43,120 nt of DNA from an uncultured Clostridia bacterium (GCA_947164995.1 CAMUYU010000009.1:1-43120), one strand, 5' to 3'. Numbered from the stretch's first letter, positions 20,001 to 27,752 are shown. Translations and numbers: made by a program. The notes: generated from the letters alone by a model not told the origin.

Positions 20001-22276
20001 AGATGGGTGCAAATGTTTCATTCTATGTAGTAGTATATGATGGCGAAAAAGCATATAGTTTAGGCTTTTCAAATATATATTATGCATATGAAGATTTGTC
20101 AGAAAGAGAAATTAGAAATGTTTTGGGCGGAAGAAGTTCTAATAATGAAGAAATACAAAGAGATAATTTAAACTTAGATTTAAAAGTTACATTTGATAAA
20201 GAAGTCTATAAACCAGGTGATGAGGCAACAATTACAATAAAAACTTCTTGTGATGGTAAAGGCATTTCAAGTGGTGTTAATTTATCCGCAGTAGATACAG
20301 GGTATCTTGATGAAAATGGTCTTACCAGTATTTATATAAAAAGAACTTTGAAAAATCCATATAATTTTAGATTAAAAGAAAGAAATTCTCATGCCTATAA
20401 TTACATTGAATACCACATTTATGAAGGTGGTGGAGGCGGAGGCGGTGACGGAGATGGAGAAAGAAACAAACTTCTTACAACCGCTTTATTTGAAAATGTT
20501 ATAACAGATGTTAATGGTAATGCTACTATTAAAGTTCAACTTCCAGATAATATCACAGAATGGACAATTACTACTCAAGCTATTTCAGAAGATTACAGAG
20601 CAAATTCAGATATTAAAACTTTAGTTGTGACAAAAGATTTTTACGTAGATATTTCGAATAAATCTTACTATGTTGAAAATGAAAAGTTTGCATTTAATGT
20701 TAAAGCAATTGGCAAAAATTATGTTGGAAAAACAGCTAAAGCAACTGTTTCTATTTTGGATATGGAAGATAATATTTTAGAAACAGGTGAAATCGATTTA
20801 GCAATTGGAAAGGTATCTTCATACAAAATAAAAGAAGGATTGCCAAAAGGATTTTATAAAATCAAATTATCTAGTGAGTATGAAGGACATAAAGATTCTA
20901 TCGTTAAAACAATTGAAGTAAAGAAGACATTATTTAGTGTTTCTTATAGAGAAAAGAAAGAATTTAATAATGGTGATAGAATCGCTGTATACAGTCCTCA
21001 AGCCACTCTTTTAGTAGTTAATAAAGATGTAAGTAAAATATTAGATGATTTGATGGCTCTAAAGAATAATGGTTTTACTGATATAAGATATGATAATAAA
21101 ATTTTAAGCGGAGTTGCAAATGACATATACAATATGTTATTAACTGCTAAGTTTAGAAATGTTAAAAAGAATTTTTATGAAGAAGGACAGCTTTATAAAT
21201 TAATGGATGATTCTGAATATGATGTTGAATTATTACTTCGTAATATTGCTACCAAGGGAGTAAGATTCAAAAATTCATATACAAATGAAACTATTCTTTT
21301 AGGAAGAGCATATGAATTCATTAGAGCGGAAAAAGGCGAAGAAGCAGAGCTATGGGCAAGGGCATGTTATTCGGAACCAGTTCTAAAAGAACTAAAAAAT
21401 AGAAAAGCAGAACTAATAGAACAAGATGAAATTTCTAGATTAGCCAACTCAAAGGAAAAAGTATTATTTGTTGCACTTGCATTTGCTGAAATGGGAGATT
21501 ATGAAAGTGCTACAGAAATATATGATTTTGTTAAATCACATATTTCTTCTAAAGATGATATGTATGAGTATGAACTTCTAACAACACTTGCAATCAAGAT
21601 TAATAGCAACGAAAGAATAAAGCTATACAATGATTACAAAAATACATATGCAGAGCAACCTGATCATCTTAACTATATGAAGTTATATTATATAGAAAAT
21701 GAACTTGCTAGAAACTTCAAAGAAGGAAAATTAGTGTTAAATACAGATGGTGTAAATGAAGATGTTGAAGTAAAAAATATAGGATTAACAAGAAAGTTCC
21801 TAACAAACGCATCAAAATATTATATTTTTGATAAGTCAGATAATCTTGATTTTTGGCTTGAAGATTATAAAGATGTTGAAGTAGACAAGTTTGAAGAAAA
21901 AGGTTTAATCACTAAAAATTATGATACATCTAAAATTAGTGTAGGTGATATTGTAACTGTTACTATTACGATAAATGCTAAACAATTAAATATAGCAAGG
22001 GGTAATGAAAGCTATCTAATTTATGATGTTCTTCCTAATAATTTGACATTTATTGAAATCCTTGAAAATCAATCTTCAAAGAGTATTTACTATAATGACA
22101 GAGATGGACAAAAGATTTCATTTAGATTTAATAATTATTATGGTGATAATTATTCTACGCCGGATGTTGTAACTATTAAGTATCAAGTAAAAGTTGTAAA
22201 TTCAGGTGAACAAAAAGAAACTGGTGTCCTACTTACAACAGATAAAAAAGAAATAGTAGATTTAATTAAGTATTAA
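17048..22276 (+). CDS. Alpha-2-macroglobulin-like membrane-anchored protein without a visible thioester motif
   Basis: A 1742-residue surface protein. Residues 5-27 form a membrane anchor or signal. Residues 60-255 look like two bacterial Ig-like (Big_5/SbsA-type) domains. Several MG-type beta domains follow. The A2M core runs from about 1040 (VTFDKEVYKPGDEATITIKT) through LLTTALFENVITDVNGNATIKVQLPDNITEWTITTQAISED (about 1139-1180). The helical region (about 1300-1580) occupies the place of the thioester domain, but the CGEQ motif is missing. The C-terminus (about 1618-1742) resembles a DUF11-like beta domain. Bacterial A2Ms trap proteases near the membrane; without a thioester this one could only act non-covalently. 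Oddities are a Tyr/Asp-rich run (912-942) and a Gly-rich run (about 1128). The next gene follows after 16 bases and is probably a partner. Confidence 0.85.
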   Translation: MKSVKGLIIIILVISLIVISTAWFFMHTQLIKFYNDLGAKFSDIRDSSTSMNHVKAIVNNEAEVDGVIPTKDVVFTIAFADEVTEEYVKNTFSIEKNELSPSYNEIKSEINKIDKKNYALKVIDKLDEGAVYNVIEKTEDGTNKWAFQTEKRLTVKNSYPSEVLSTANGCPDFSLNFTPIENISDYVSVEPAIPGYWEKSGSYYYFRHSNDNFEYDKEYTVTVHKGMHDIYGNKMDEDHAWSFHVEASKYSNNGGNNSSDYNDEPNSRKSKIDNVIIQSENAFKTGEKISFDISLLVYLNKNDSSFDISSNEYKIFNLSNEKEYLKILHTDAESLWDNKNYTQITTGKLFNDNLVYKDVENPWEDVLKENTIQTDFSSEKEGYYVIVARVGEDYDYKPFQINNTIVSASFSDTKEAFIVVKNAKDARVYINDISIGKVDKDGVLYVENALGKVGEPNEYDYLEVRSDSSENLVLDITKDLYEIGYYDLRNSKDNTVVTRFNNGYLYHDRPVYRVGETINFWGYARNRVYGLKEATIEIEVNSQLLVDEKLKLNKMGCFTYQYELNEVNPGSYVEASIYIDGYLIDSRYLRIEDYSTREYVIDIERDGNRIIVGNSSNISISANTYDGVPLANTDFNVSVPDSRSNSFLNTVSNTITTDLDGNGTGRIDFNLKDTPSTTDSERLNIRVENSLLDGGYEYLNYTVYPYKNDANMFVNYNKESGEYSVDFREFNVLDKDIVADDEIYVVASAKSVHRIVEKTYYDEYTKTEKKQYKSVYDFHNEYNKTFTIKPVDGKATLNLKNWSDGINEKGYYRFFAYIKSDLGVNLLFSQSDNEYTVYGYDMWDEKKTTSIKPVEIVAQTDSGELIEAPIEEKDKRTKDNDIPMYELLVSNQSPNFGDEVELRLIKSKDESYYSDYDEYYYDGYYYNDYYYDEYDDYYSEVRNNTTLQGINDYSGIEMYALMISGRGVEILKSKNAPIKFTYNVKMGANVSFYVVVYDGEKAYSLGFSNIYYAYEDLSEREIRNVLGGRSSNNEEIQRDNLNLDLKVTFDKEVYKPGDEATITIKTSCDGKGISSGVNLSAVDTGYLDENGLTSIYIKRTLKNPYNFRLKERNSHAYNYIEYHIYEGGGGGGGDGDGERNKLLTTALFENVITDVNGNATIKVQLPDNITEWTITTQAISEDYRANSDIKTLVVTKDFYVDISNKSYYVENEKFAFNVKAIGKNYVGKTAKATVSILDMEDNILETGEIDLAIGKVSSYKIKEGLPKGFYKIKLSSEYEGHKDSIVKTIEVKKTLFSVSYREKKEFNNGDRIAVYSPQATLLVVNKDVSKILDDLMALKNNGFTDIRYDNKILSGVANDIYNMLLTAKFRNVKKNFYEEGQLYKLMDDSEYDVELLLRNIATKGVRFKNSYTNETILLGRAYEFIRAEKGEEAELWARACYSEPVLKELKNRKAELIEQDEISRLANSKEKVLFVALAFAEMGDYESATEIYDFVKSHISSKDDMYEYELLTTLAIKINSNERIKLYNDYKNTYAEQPDHLNYMKLYYIENELARNFKEGKLVLNTDGVNEDVEVKNIGLTRKFLTNASKYYIFDKSDNLDFWLEDYKDVEVDKFEEKGLITKNYDTSKISVGDIVTVTITINAKQLNIARGNESYLIYDVLPNNLTFIEILENQSSKSIYYNDRDGQKISFRFNNYYGDNYSTPDVVTIKYQVKVVNSGEQKETGVLLTTDKKEIVDLIKY

Positions 22277-22292
22277 AAGGTAAGAGGTATTT

Positions 22293-23414
22293 ATGAAGAA
22301 AATACTAGCATGCGTATCTATACTTTTAATAATTGTTGTTATAGGAGTTTTATTTATTAAAACTCCTATAATTAACAAATCAAAAATTGAAGAGCCGTAT
22401 ACTTTAGAAAAAATCGAAATTGAATTTGCAAATCAACTTTCTAGTTTAGTTAATGATGATGGAACATTCATATATGATTATTATATTCAAAATCATGCCA
22501 AGCGAAATGGATATAATATTTTAAGACATGCACTAAGTACATGGGCACTAATTGATTATTATGAAAGAACAAATCAATTGGAAAATAATAAAACACAAAT
22601 GAAGAGTGTTCTTGATTTTATTGTTTCACAAATAGTGTATAAAGATGAAGAAACGGCATATGTTATTGATGGAGAAGAAAACAATATAAAGCTTGGAGCT
22701 TGCGGAATGTCAGTTGTCGCTTTTTCAAGATTTGAAGAAGCATATAAAGATAACACCTATCATGATGTAACGATAAAAGTTGCAAATGGTATTCTTTCTA
22801 TGCAAAAAAAGTTTGGTGGTTTTTATCATTACTTTGATATTAATTCTTATAGACCAAACAGTGAAGAAACTATGATTTATTATGATGGAGAAGCAGTACT
22901 TGGCTTGTGCAAAGTATATGGAATTACAAAAGAAGAAAAATATTTGGAAACTGCAAAGAAAGCAATGGACTACTACATAGATAATCATTACGATAACTCT
23001 TCAGACCATTGGCAAGAATATGCTGCAAATGTAATATCAAATTATACGGATGATGTTAGGTACTTAGAATATGGTATTAGAAATGTTTCTTCACAATTTG
23101 ATAAGTACAAGAAAAAGAAAAGATTTGACAATGTAGATTACGAATTATTTCTAAATGGAAAAAATGTATATGAGAAGTATAGAGAAAAGACAAGTAGAGA
23201 ATACTATGAAAAAGATTTCACATATGAAGATTTAGTAAATGAATTAAATCGAAGGTATGATGACATTATTCAAGATTTTGAAATGTGCAAAAATGTGAAA
23301 GAAAGTAGTGGAAGAGAAAATACCGTTGTAGAAGAATTTTTTATTTATAGTGGACAAAATTCTATTAGGGTGGATATGCTTGCACATTATCTTTGTGGAT
23401 TAAAGACTAAATAA
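22293..23414 (+). CDS. Membrane-anchored alpha/alpha-toroid-like protein, partner of the A2M-like protein
   Basis: 373 residues with an N-terminal membrane anchor (ILACVSILLIIVVIGVLFI, 4-22). The rest is made of paired helices typical of alpha/alpha toroids (six-hairpin glycosidases, terpene-cyclase or thioester-domain folds): ILRHALSTWALIDYYERT, LGACGMSVVAFSRFEEAY, IYYDGEAVLGLCKVYGITKEEKYLETAKKAMDYYIDNHY and DHWQEYAANVISNY. I cannot assign an activity. It begins 16 bases after the A2M-like gene, behind AAAAGGTAAGAGG, so the two are an operon. Genes paired with bacterial A2Ms elsewhere encode other products, such as penicillin-binding protein 1C in enterobacteria; this partner is different. 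A substrate-processing enzyme or a thioester-domain-like helper in trans are both possible. Confidence 0.7.
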   Translation: MKKILACVSILLIIVVIGVLFIKTPIINKSKIEEPYTLEKIEIEFANQLSSLVNDDGTFIYDYYIQNHAKRNGYNILRHALSTWALIDYYERTNQLENNKTQMKSVLDFIVSQIVYKDEETAYVIDGEENNIKLGACGMSVVAFSRFEEAYKDNTYHDVTIKVANGILSMQKKFGGFYHYFDINSYRPNSEETMIYYDGEAVLGLCKVYGITKEEKYLETAKKAMDYYIDNHYDNSSDHWQEYAANVISNYTDDVRYLEYGIRNVSSQFDKYKKKKRFDNVDYELFLNGKNVYEKYREKTSREYYEKDFTYEDLVNELNRRYDDIIQDFEMCKNVKESSGRENTVVEEFFIYSGQNSIRVDMLAHYLCGLKTK

Positions 23415-23442
23415 AAAGTGGCGATTATTCGCCACTTTTTTC
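23413..23442. terminator. Bidirectional terminator between convergent genes
   Basis: AAAAAGTGGCGA-TTAT-TCGCCACTTTTTT works on both strands: T-rich on the right for the plus-strand pair and A-rich on the left for the minus-strand transpeptidase, whose stop codon lies in its loop. Confidence 0.93.
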
Positions 23443-24570
23443 AGTTTCAATAACTATTTCTGTAAATAAATCTTCAACTACTTTAGAAGGAGTTTCTTGA
23501 ACTTCAACTTCTTCTACAACAATATTTTCACCAGAATCTACTGGCTCAATTGGAGCAAGTACGGGAGTTTCTATAATTGGTTCTTTTACTGTGGATGTAA
23601 TTGAATCGCCAGAAATATCTCCACTTAAGTCTATAACTTCAGCCGTTTCAACTGGTATAACAGGTTCTGTGTTTTCGATTTCTTCAACTAGTTCTTCTTT
23701 TTCTAAGTACCATGGATTTTCAGGAACGTAATCTGTTGGATCCCAATTTCTGCATTCTTCATTATCTGAAATCTTTTTAGCAGTAGGCTTTCCTAACGGA
23801 CCAGGATTACTACTATCATCATAAAATTCAACCCATGTTCCTGCACCAACATTATCATAAATCCATTTTGCATCAGCTACTGCAAGTCTTATACAACCCA
23901 TAGAAGCCTTTGTGCCAAGTTTGTCATATTCCCAATATTCAAGTGAAGATTTATTTTTTGCAGTATATGGAACAGAGTGGAATAAAATGTTCCCAACAAT
24001 TTGAACAGCATACTGACCATAAACGTTTCCTTTTAAACCATTCCATTCTCTTCTATAAGTAGTGATTTTATATTTACTTCCTGCTTTTGGAGTAGCGGTT
24101 CCAGTTGAGCAAACCATTGCCTTGTAAGGAACAGTGTAGTTTCCTTCAGAATCCTTAGTATATATGGTAATAACATTTTGTGAATTATTAATCTTAATAT
24201 AATAAGGCATAGAACTTGCAACTTTTGTAGACTGTGGAGTAGTTACCTTTTTAGTAGTATTATTAGTTTTTGGAGTAACTGGTTCTAATTTTTTTACTAT
24301 AGGTTCTGGAATAGGAGTAGGAAGTTCTTCTGGTTCTTCTATTATTGCTTCACCATAAGATCCATCTTCAGATGGTTCATCAGCTATTATTTCTTCATTA
24401 TTATATTTTTCTTCAATTACTTCTTGCTCGATTTCACTATATGAATAATCAACTATGCTTTCATTGGCAAAATCATAATTTCTTACAATATTTGTTCCAA
24501 GATATATTGTAGAACTCATCACTGTAAATATAGCAACTATCAAAGCTAGAATTAGTTTAACTTTTGTCAT
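23425..24570 (-). CDS. L,D-transpeptidase (YkuD domain), membrane-anchored
   Basis: Forms or edits 3-3 cross-links in peptidoglycan outside the membrane. 381 residues: membrane anchor (5-27), a low-complexity Glu/Pro/Thr linker (about 45-118, including LPTPIPEP), the YkuD domain (about 123-255) with NILFHSVPY and the catalytic motif SMGCIRLAVADAKW with Cys226, and an acidic Glu/Val/Pro-rich tail (about 290-381). The long tail is unusual for small YkuD enzymes. The ribosome-binding site read on the minus strand is TAGGAGA. It converges on the A2M operon, giving a cluster of envelope functions. Confidence 0.93.
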   Translation of the reverse strand: MTKVKLILALIVAIFTVMSSTIYLGTNIVRNYDFANESIVDYSYSEIEQEVIEEKYNNEEIIADEPSEDGSYGEAIIEEPEELPTPIPEPIVKKLEPVTPKTNNTTKKVTTPQSTKVASSMPYYIKINNSQNVITIYTKDSEGNYTVPYKAMVCSTGTATPKAGSKYKITTYRREWNGLKGNVYGQYAVQIVGNILFHSVPYTAKNKSSLEYWEYDKLGTKASMGCIRLAVADAKWIYDNVGAGTWVEFYDDSSNPGPLGKPTAKKISDNEECRNWDPTDYVPENPWYLEKEELVEEIENTEPVIPVETAEVIDLSGDISGDSITSTVKEPIIETPVLAPIEPVDSGENIVVEEVEVQETPSKVVEDLFTEIVIETEKSGE

Positions 24571-24576
24571 ACATTT

Positions 24577-24630
24577 AATCTCCTATATATAAAAAAGCCA
24601 AAAGAGGCTTAAATGAGCACAACTCACTTA
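24577..24630 (-). promoter_or_regulatory. Tandem hairpins in the leader of the L,D-transpeptidase gene
   Basis: Read on the minus strand, AAGTGAG-ttgtg-CTCATTT is followed by AAGCC-tctttt-GGCTTTTTT, a short stem with six U directly before the TAGGAGA site. This has the look of a leader attenuator. The stems are short, so the support is modest. Confidence 0.4.
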
Positions 24631-24698
24631 ATAAATTACCTTATAAATAGGCAAAAATAAACATTGGACACTAAATCTTAATGAAATATTAATATTTG

Positions 24699-24727
24699 TA
24701 GACAATTATGTAAATTTGTGGTAAAAT
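24699..24727 (+). promoter_or_regulatory. Promoter of the small membrane protein gene at 24825
   Basis: TAGACA at 24699-24704, 17 bases, TAAAAT at 24722-24727 with an upstream TGG extended element. The stretch TTTGTGGTAAAATAT is nearly repeated in the promoter at 25341-25369. Confidence 0.65.
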
Positions 24728-24824
24728 ATCAATACTTTAGTTAATTATCATTTTGTTCACTTTATTAAGCATGAACTAGTATAAAACACCTAAAAACAGC
24801 CAAAAACAACAAGGAGGAGAGCAT

Positions 24825-25142
24825 ATGTTACTTAAGGTTTTGTTTATTAGTTGCATTGTACTCGTGCTAGCATCAATTTTAGATTTTGACTTTAACAAAT
24901 GGATGCCACTTATTGCTTTAATACTGTTTTTTGTATACGAAGTGCTATTTTGCTGGTTTCATCCGCTCATAGGAGTAAGTGCATTTATATGCATGGGCAT
25001 GCTCTACATTATTATCTCATATGAGATGGATAGAAAAGAAAATGTTGCCAAACATAGAGGCCTATTTTACATATTAATGGGCATTTTTGGAGCAATTTTT
25101 ATCCTGCAAATCGTTGAAACCTTTGCAGGCCGGCTATTTTAA
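24825..25142 (+). CDS. Small polytopic membrane protein of unknown function
   Basis: 105 residues with three or four membrane segments: VLFISCIVLVLASILDF, WMPLIALILFFVYEVLFCWF, PLIGVSAFICMGMLYIIISY and LFYILMGIFGAIFILQIVETF. I do not recognise the family. AAGGAGGAGAG precedes the ATG. It has its own promoter and is followed directly by the palindromic repeat cluster, which also serves as its terminator. It resembles the protein at 25412 in size and topology, though base composition differs. Confidence 0.65.
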   Translation: MLLKVLFISCIVLVLASILDFDFNKWMPLIALILFFVYEVLFCWFHPLIGVSAFICMGMLYIIISYEMDRKENVAKHRGLFYILMGIFGAIFILQIVETFAGRLF

Positions 25143-25144
25143 GA

Positions 25145-25336
25145 AAAAATTCCCCAATTAGGGACGCTCCTTGTTGGGGAATTTTCTCCCCAATTAGGGA
25201 CACTCCTTATTGGGGATTTTTCTCCTCATTTAGGGACACTCCTTATTGGGGAGTTTTTTCTTTTCAGTAAGGTCTGTCCCTTTTTGGGGCGTTTTTTCCC
25301 CAATAAGGAACGTCCCTAAAAGGGGAAATTGGCCTA
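25145..25336 (+). repeat. Cluster of REP-like palindromic repeats that double as terminators
   Basis: Five related units lie in tandem. Units 1-3 have the form CCCCAATTAGGGACrCTCCTTrTTGGGG followed by a T-run; unit 1 is extended to a perfect 12-bp outer stem AAAATTCCCCAA/TTGGGGAATTTT. Unit 4 (near 25265-25296) is divergent: AAGGTCTGTCCCTTTTTGGGG. Unit 5 (25299-25326), CCCCAATAAGGAACGTCCCTAAAAGGGG, is in the opposite orientation. Each has an outer CCCCAAT/ATTGGGG stem and an inner AGG/CCT pair. This is the pattern of REP/BIME-type intergenic elements. No transposase is visible nearby. Confidence 0.75.
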
Positions 25337-25340
25337 AAAA

Positions 25341-25369
25341 TTGAATTTTATGTCAATTTGTGGTATAAT
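25341..25369 (+). promoter_or_regulatory. Promoter of the gene at 25412
   Basis: TTGAAT at 25341-25346, 17 bases, TATAAT at 25364-25369, with an extended TGG directly before the -10. Confidence 0.8.
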
Positions 25370-25411
25370 ATTAGTGTAGCATTTTAAATTTTTATAAAGG
25401 AGGTAGGAGAA

Positions 25412-25741
25412 ATGTTAATTACCATTTCTTCGCAAAGTGCTATCGTATCTCTGATTATTATCGGAGCAGTTCTGGGACTATTGACTCTCATTCGGAAAAA
25501 GATAGACATAAGCGGACTTCTTCCGTTTATGGGTATTGTTTCCGTTCTTGGGGCTCAGATCATTTACACCATTTTCGTGGACAAGTGGTTGGGAGCAATA
25601 ACTTTTGCTTTGACCATCACGACTTTGGTCTTGAAATGCTGTCCCAGAAAAACAAAAGCCTTCATGGTGTTTGTGGTACTCCTCGTGATTGCCATCGCCT
25701 TGGAGGCACTGGAAGTTGCTGGCTATCCGCTGGTTTTCTAA
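25412..25741 (+). CDS. Small polytopic membrane protein of unknown function, atypical base composition
   Basis: 109 residues with about four membrane segments: IVSLIIIGAVLGLLTLI, ISGLLPFMGIVSVLGAQIIYTIF, LGAITFALTITTLVL and FMVFVVLLVIAIALEAL. I do not recognise the family. AAAGGAGGTAGGAG precedes the ATG. Codons such as CTG, CTC, CGG, ATC and GCC are far more frequent than in neighbouring genes, so it looks acquired or differently evolved. It sits between the repeat cluster and a terminator as a one-gene unit. The overlapping minus-strand ORF 25478-25753 has no ribosome-binding site and is a shadow. Confidence 0.65.
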   Translation: MLITISSQSAIVSLIIIGAVLGLLTLIRKKIDISGLLPFMGIVSVLGAQIIYTIFVDKWLGAITFALTITTLVLKCCPRKTKAFMVFVVLLVIAIALEALEVAGYPLVF

Positions 25742-25748
25742 CTTCCAA

Positions 25749-25783
25749 AACACTCTTTCTATAAAATGAAAGGGTGTTTTTTT
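25749..25783 (+). terminator. Terminator after the gene at 25412
   Basis: ACACTCTTTC pairs with GAAAGGGTGT (one G-U pair), followed by seven T. Confidence 0.88.
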
Positions 25784-25784
25784 A

Positions 25785-25813
25785 TTGTTTTATTGCCCTA
25801 AGTATAGTATAAT
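25785..25813 (+). promoter_or_regulatory. Promoter of the Nudix gene
   Basis: TTGTTT at 25785-25790, 17 bases, TATAAT at 25808-25813. Confidence 0.6.
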
Positions 25814-25850
25814 TCGATTGTGATAAAATAATGTTGAGAGGAGATATGAA

Positions 25851-26267
25851 ATGCCAACTTTAAAAGGCGGAAGTGTATTAATCAACAAAGAAACTAAAAA
25901 AGTTGCCTTAATTTATAGGCCTTCGCTTAATGATTATTCATTTGCAAAAGGTCATATGGAAGAGGGCGAAACAGTTAAAGACTGCGCGATTAGAGAAACA
26001 ATTGAAGAGACAGGGAGAGCAGTTAAACTACTAAAAGATGATCCAATCTACATTAACAAGTATCAAACACCAAGGGGAGAGAATGTCGAAGTTTACTTGT
26101 ATTTGGCACTAGATTGTGGAGAATTTGAAGGAGAAATTGCAGAAAAAGACAGAGAAATTTGCGAATGGTATAGCATCGATGAAATTGCTGAAAAACTTAC
26201 ATATGATAACAACAAAGAAATGTGGAAGGAAATTGAGCATATAGTTAACGAAGCATTAAATGATTAA
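25851..26267 (+). CDS. Nudix hydrolase
   Basis: Hydrolyses a nucleoside diphosphate linked to another moiety. The 138 residues contain a full Nudix box, GHMEEGETVKDCAIRETIEETG (about 37-58), which matches Gx5Ex7REUxEExGU. The start KGGSVLINKETKKVALIYRP and the small size resemble the Ap4A-hydrolase-like and 8-oxo-dGTPase-like members, but the substrate cannot be told. GAGAGGAGA precedes the ATG. The ASCH gene follows closely, so both are probably on one transcript. Confidence 0.92.
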   Translation: MPTLKGGSVLINKETKKVALIYRPSLNDYSFAKGHMEEGETVKDCAIRETIEETGRAVKLLKDDPIYINKYQTPRGENVEVYLYLALDCGEFEGEIAEKDREICEWYSIDEIAEKLTYDNNKEMWKEIEHIVNEALND

Positions 26268-26294
26268 TGCTACAAAAAGAAAATGGAGGAAAAA

Positions 26295-26630
26295 ATGGAG
26301 TATACAATGCATTTAAGAGAGCATCCTTTTTATATGATTAAATCAGGAAAAAAGGATATTGAGATTCGACTATATGATGATAAGCGCAAAAAGATTCAAA
26401 AAGGTGACACAATTGAGTTTTCAAATGTTGAAACAGGACAAACGATAAAAACAGAAGTTGTTGACTTGCACGTATGCAAAGACTTTGCCTCATTATATAA
26501 TAGCTTTGATAAAACAAGACTTGGCTATCTTGAAAATGAAGAAGCAAGTCCAGACGATATGCAAAAATACTATTCTTTAGAAGAAATCAATCAATTTGGA
26601 GTAGTTGGTATAGAAATAAAATTAATATAA
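26295..26630 (+). CDS. ASCH-domain protein
   Basis: 111 residues with the ASCH (PUA-like beta-barrel) pattern: MHLREHPFYMIKSGKKDIEIRLYDDKRKKIQKGDTIEFSN near the start and FGVVGIEIKLI at the end. The EIRLYD stretch lies in the presumed RNA- or nucleoside-binding cleft. Family members bind RNA or act as amidohydrolases on modified nucleosides; the role here is unknown. The GGAGGA site at 26285-26290 fits the ATG at 26295; the ATG at 26283 used by the ORF track overlaps it. Pairing with a Nudix gene suggests nucleotide or RNA metabolism. Confidence 0.82.
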   Translation: MEYTMHLREHPFYMIKSGKKDIEIRLYDDKRKKIQKGDTIEFSNVETGQTIKTEVVDLHVCKDFASLYNSFDKTRLGYLENEEASPDDMQKYYSLEEINQFGVVGIEIKLI

Positions 26631-26634
26631 TTAT

Positions 26635-26672
26635 AAAGTGCAAAATATCTTCAGGTATTTTGCACTTTTTTT
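26635..26672 (+). terminator. Terminator after the ASCH gene
   Basis: AAAGTGCAAAATA pairs with TATTTTGCACTTT, a perfect 13-bp stem with T-run. Confidence 0.94.
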
Positions 26673-26712
26673 ATTAAGTTTTTGTTAAAAAGTAATACTT
26701 GATAGTAATATT

Positions 26713-26721
26713 TGGTATAAT
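26713..26721 (+). promoter_or_regulatory. Extended -10 promoter of the aldolase gene
   Basis: TGGTATAAT matches the extended -10 element; no good -35 box lies at the usual distance. The start would be about 10 bases downstream, leaving a short leader before GAGGAGG. Confidence 0.6.
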
Positions 26722-26758
26722 ATTTGCGGAATAATTAGCAGTTTGAGGAGGAAAAAAT

Positions 26759-27646
26759 ATGGATGAAAAGAAATTAGAAGCAGTTAGATTTAGAAGCGGT
26801 TTTATTGCAGCACTTGACCAAAGCGGTGGCTCAACAGCTAAAACACTTGAAAGATATGGCATATCTCAAGACAAGTACTCTGGTGAAGAAGAAATGTTTA
26901 ATCTTATTCATGAAATGAGAAAAAGAGTATTTACAAGTGAAGCATTTACTAGCGATAAAATATTAGGTGCCATACTATTTTACAAAACAATGATGTCAAA
27001 AGTAGATGATGAATATACTGCAGACTACCTTTGGAACGAAAAACATATTGTATCATTTTTAAAAGTTGATAAAGGACTTCAAGAAGAAGCAAATGGTTGT
27101 AAGCTTATGAAAGAAATTCCAGACCTAAGAGATCAACTAAAAGAAGCAAATGAGAAACATGTTTTTGGAACAAAGATGAGAAGCGTTATATATAAAGCAG
27201 ACGAAAAAGGAATAGAAGATGTAGTAAATCAACAATTTGATTTTGCTAGAACAATTTGTAATGCTGGCTTAGTTCCAATCATAGAGCCAGAAGTAGATAT
27301 TAATGCAGAGGATAAGGCTCTTTGTGAAGACATACTTAAAGCTAAAATTGAAGAAAAACTAAAAACATGGAATCAAGAAGATTTAATTATGTTTAAATTT
27401 ACAATTCCTACTATTGCAAATAAATATTTAAGCTTATATGATTTTCCATGTGTTGTTAGAATAGTTGCTCTTTCTGGTGGTTATACTATAGATGTTGCTT
27501 GCGAATATTTAGCTAAAAATGAAAAGATGATAGCAAGCTTTTCAAGAGCACTTCTAGAAGATTTAAATGCAAATCAAACACAAGAGGAATTTGATGAGAA
27601 ACTTGGTAAGGCAATCGATATGATATATGAAGCTTCACTAACATAA
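26759..27646 (+). CDS. fda: Fructose-bisphosphate aldolase class I
   Basis: Splits fructose 1,6-bisphosphate into dihydroxyacetone phosphate and glyceraldehyde 3-phosphate through a Schiff-base lysine. 295 residues, the length of the short bacterial class I enzymes. The N-terminal FIAALDQSGGSTAKTLERYGI, the region ILGAILFYKTMMSKVD, KVDKGLQEEANG, the Glu-rich PIIEPEVDI and the probable Schiff-base Lys in LIMFKFTIPT support the call. GAGGAGG precedes the ATG. It is a one-gene unit between two terminators. Confidence 0.95.
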   Translation: MDEKKLEAVRFRSGFIAALDQSGGSTAKTLERYGISQDKYSGEEEMFNLIHEMRKRVFTSEAFTSDKILGAILFYKTMMSKVDDEYTADYLWNEKHIVSFLKVDKGLQEEANGCKLMKEIPDLRDQLKEANEKHVFGTKMRSVIYKADEKGIEDVVNQQFDFARTICNAGLVPIIEPEVDINAEDKALCEDILKAKIEEKLKTWNQEDLIMFKFTIPTIANKYLSLYDFPCVVRIVALSGGYTIDVACEYLAKNEKMIASFSRALLEDLNANQTQEEFDEKLGKAIDMIYEASLT

Positions 27647-27659
27647 TTCAATAGGAATC

Positions 27660-27691
27660 AATGTACCTACAAAGTTGTAGGTACATTTTTA
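27660..27691 (+). terminator. Terminator after the aldolase gene
   Basis: ATGTACCTACAA-AG-TTGTAGGTACAT is a perfect palindrome followed by T-rich sequence. Its right arm with T-run is duplicated at 27774-27790. Confidence 0.9.
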
Positions 27692-27723
27692 TTCATATAA
27701 ATGATAGATAAAAAGCCATTTGG

Positions 27724-27752
27724 TTGACATAACTTAAAAGACGTGATATAAT
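27724..27752 (+). promoter_or_regulatory. Consensus promoter of the gene at 27817
   Basis: TTGACA at 27724-27729, 17 bases, TATAAT at 27747-27752 with an extended TGA. The ATG at 27751 used by the ORF track overlaps this -10 box and so cannot be the start. Confidence 0.9.

Noticed and set aside
25478-25753. 91-codon minus-strand ORF
   Set aside because: Antisense to the small membrane protein gene, which has promoter, ribosome-binding site and terminator; the minus ORF has none.
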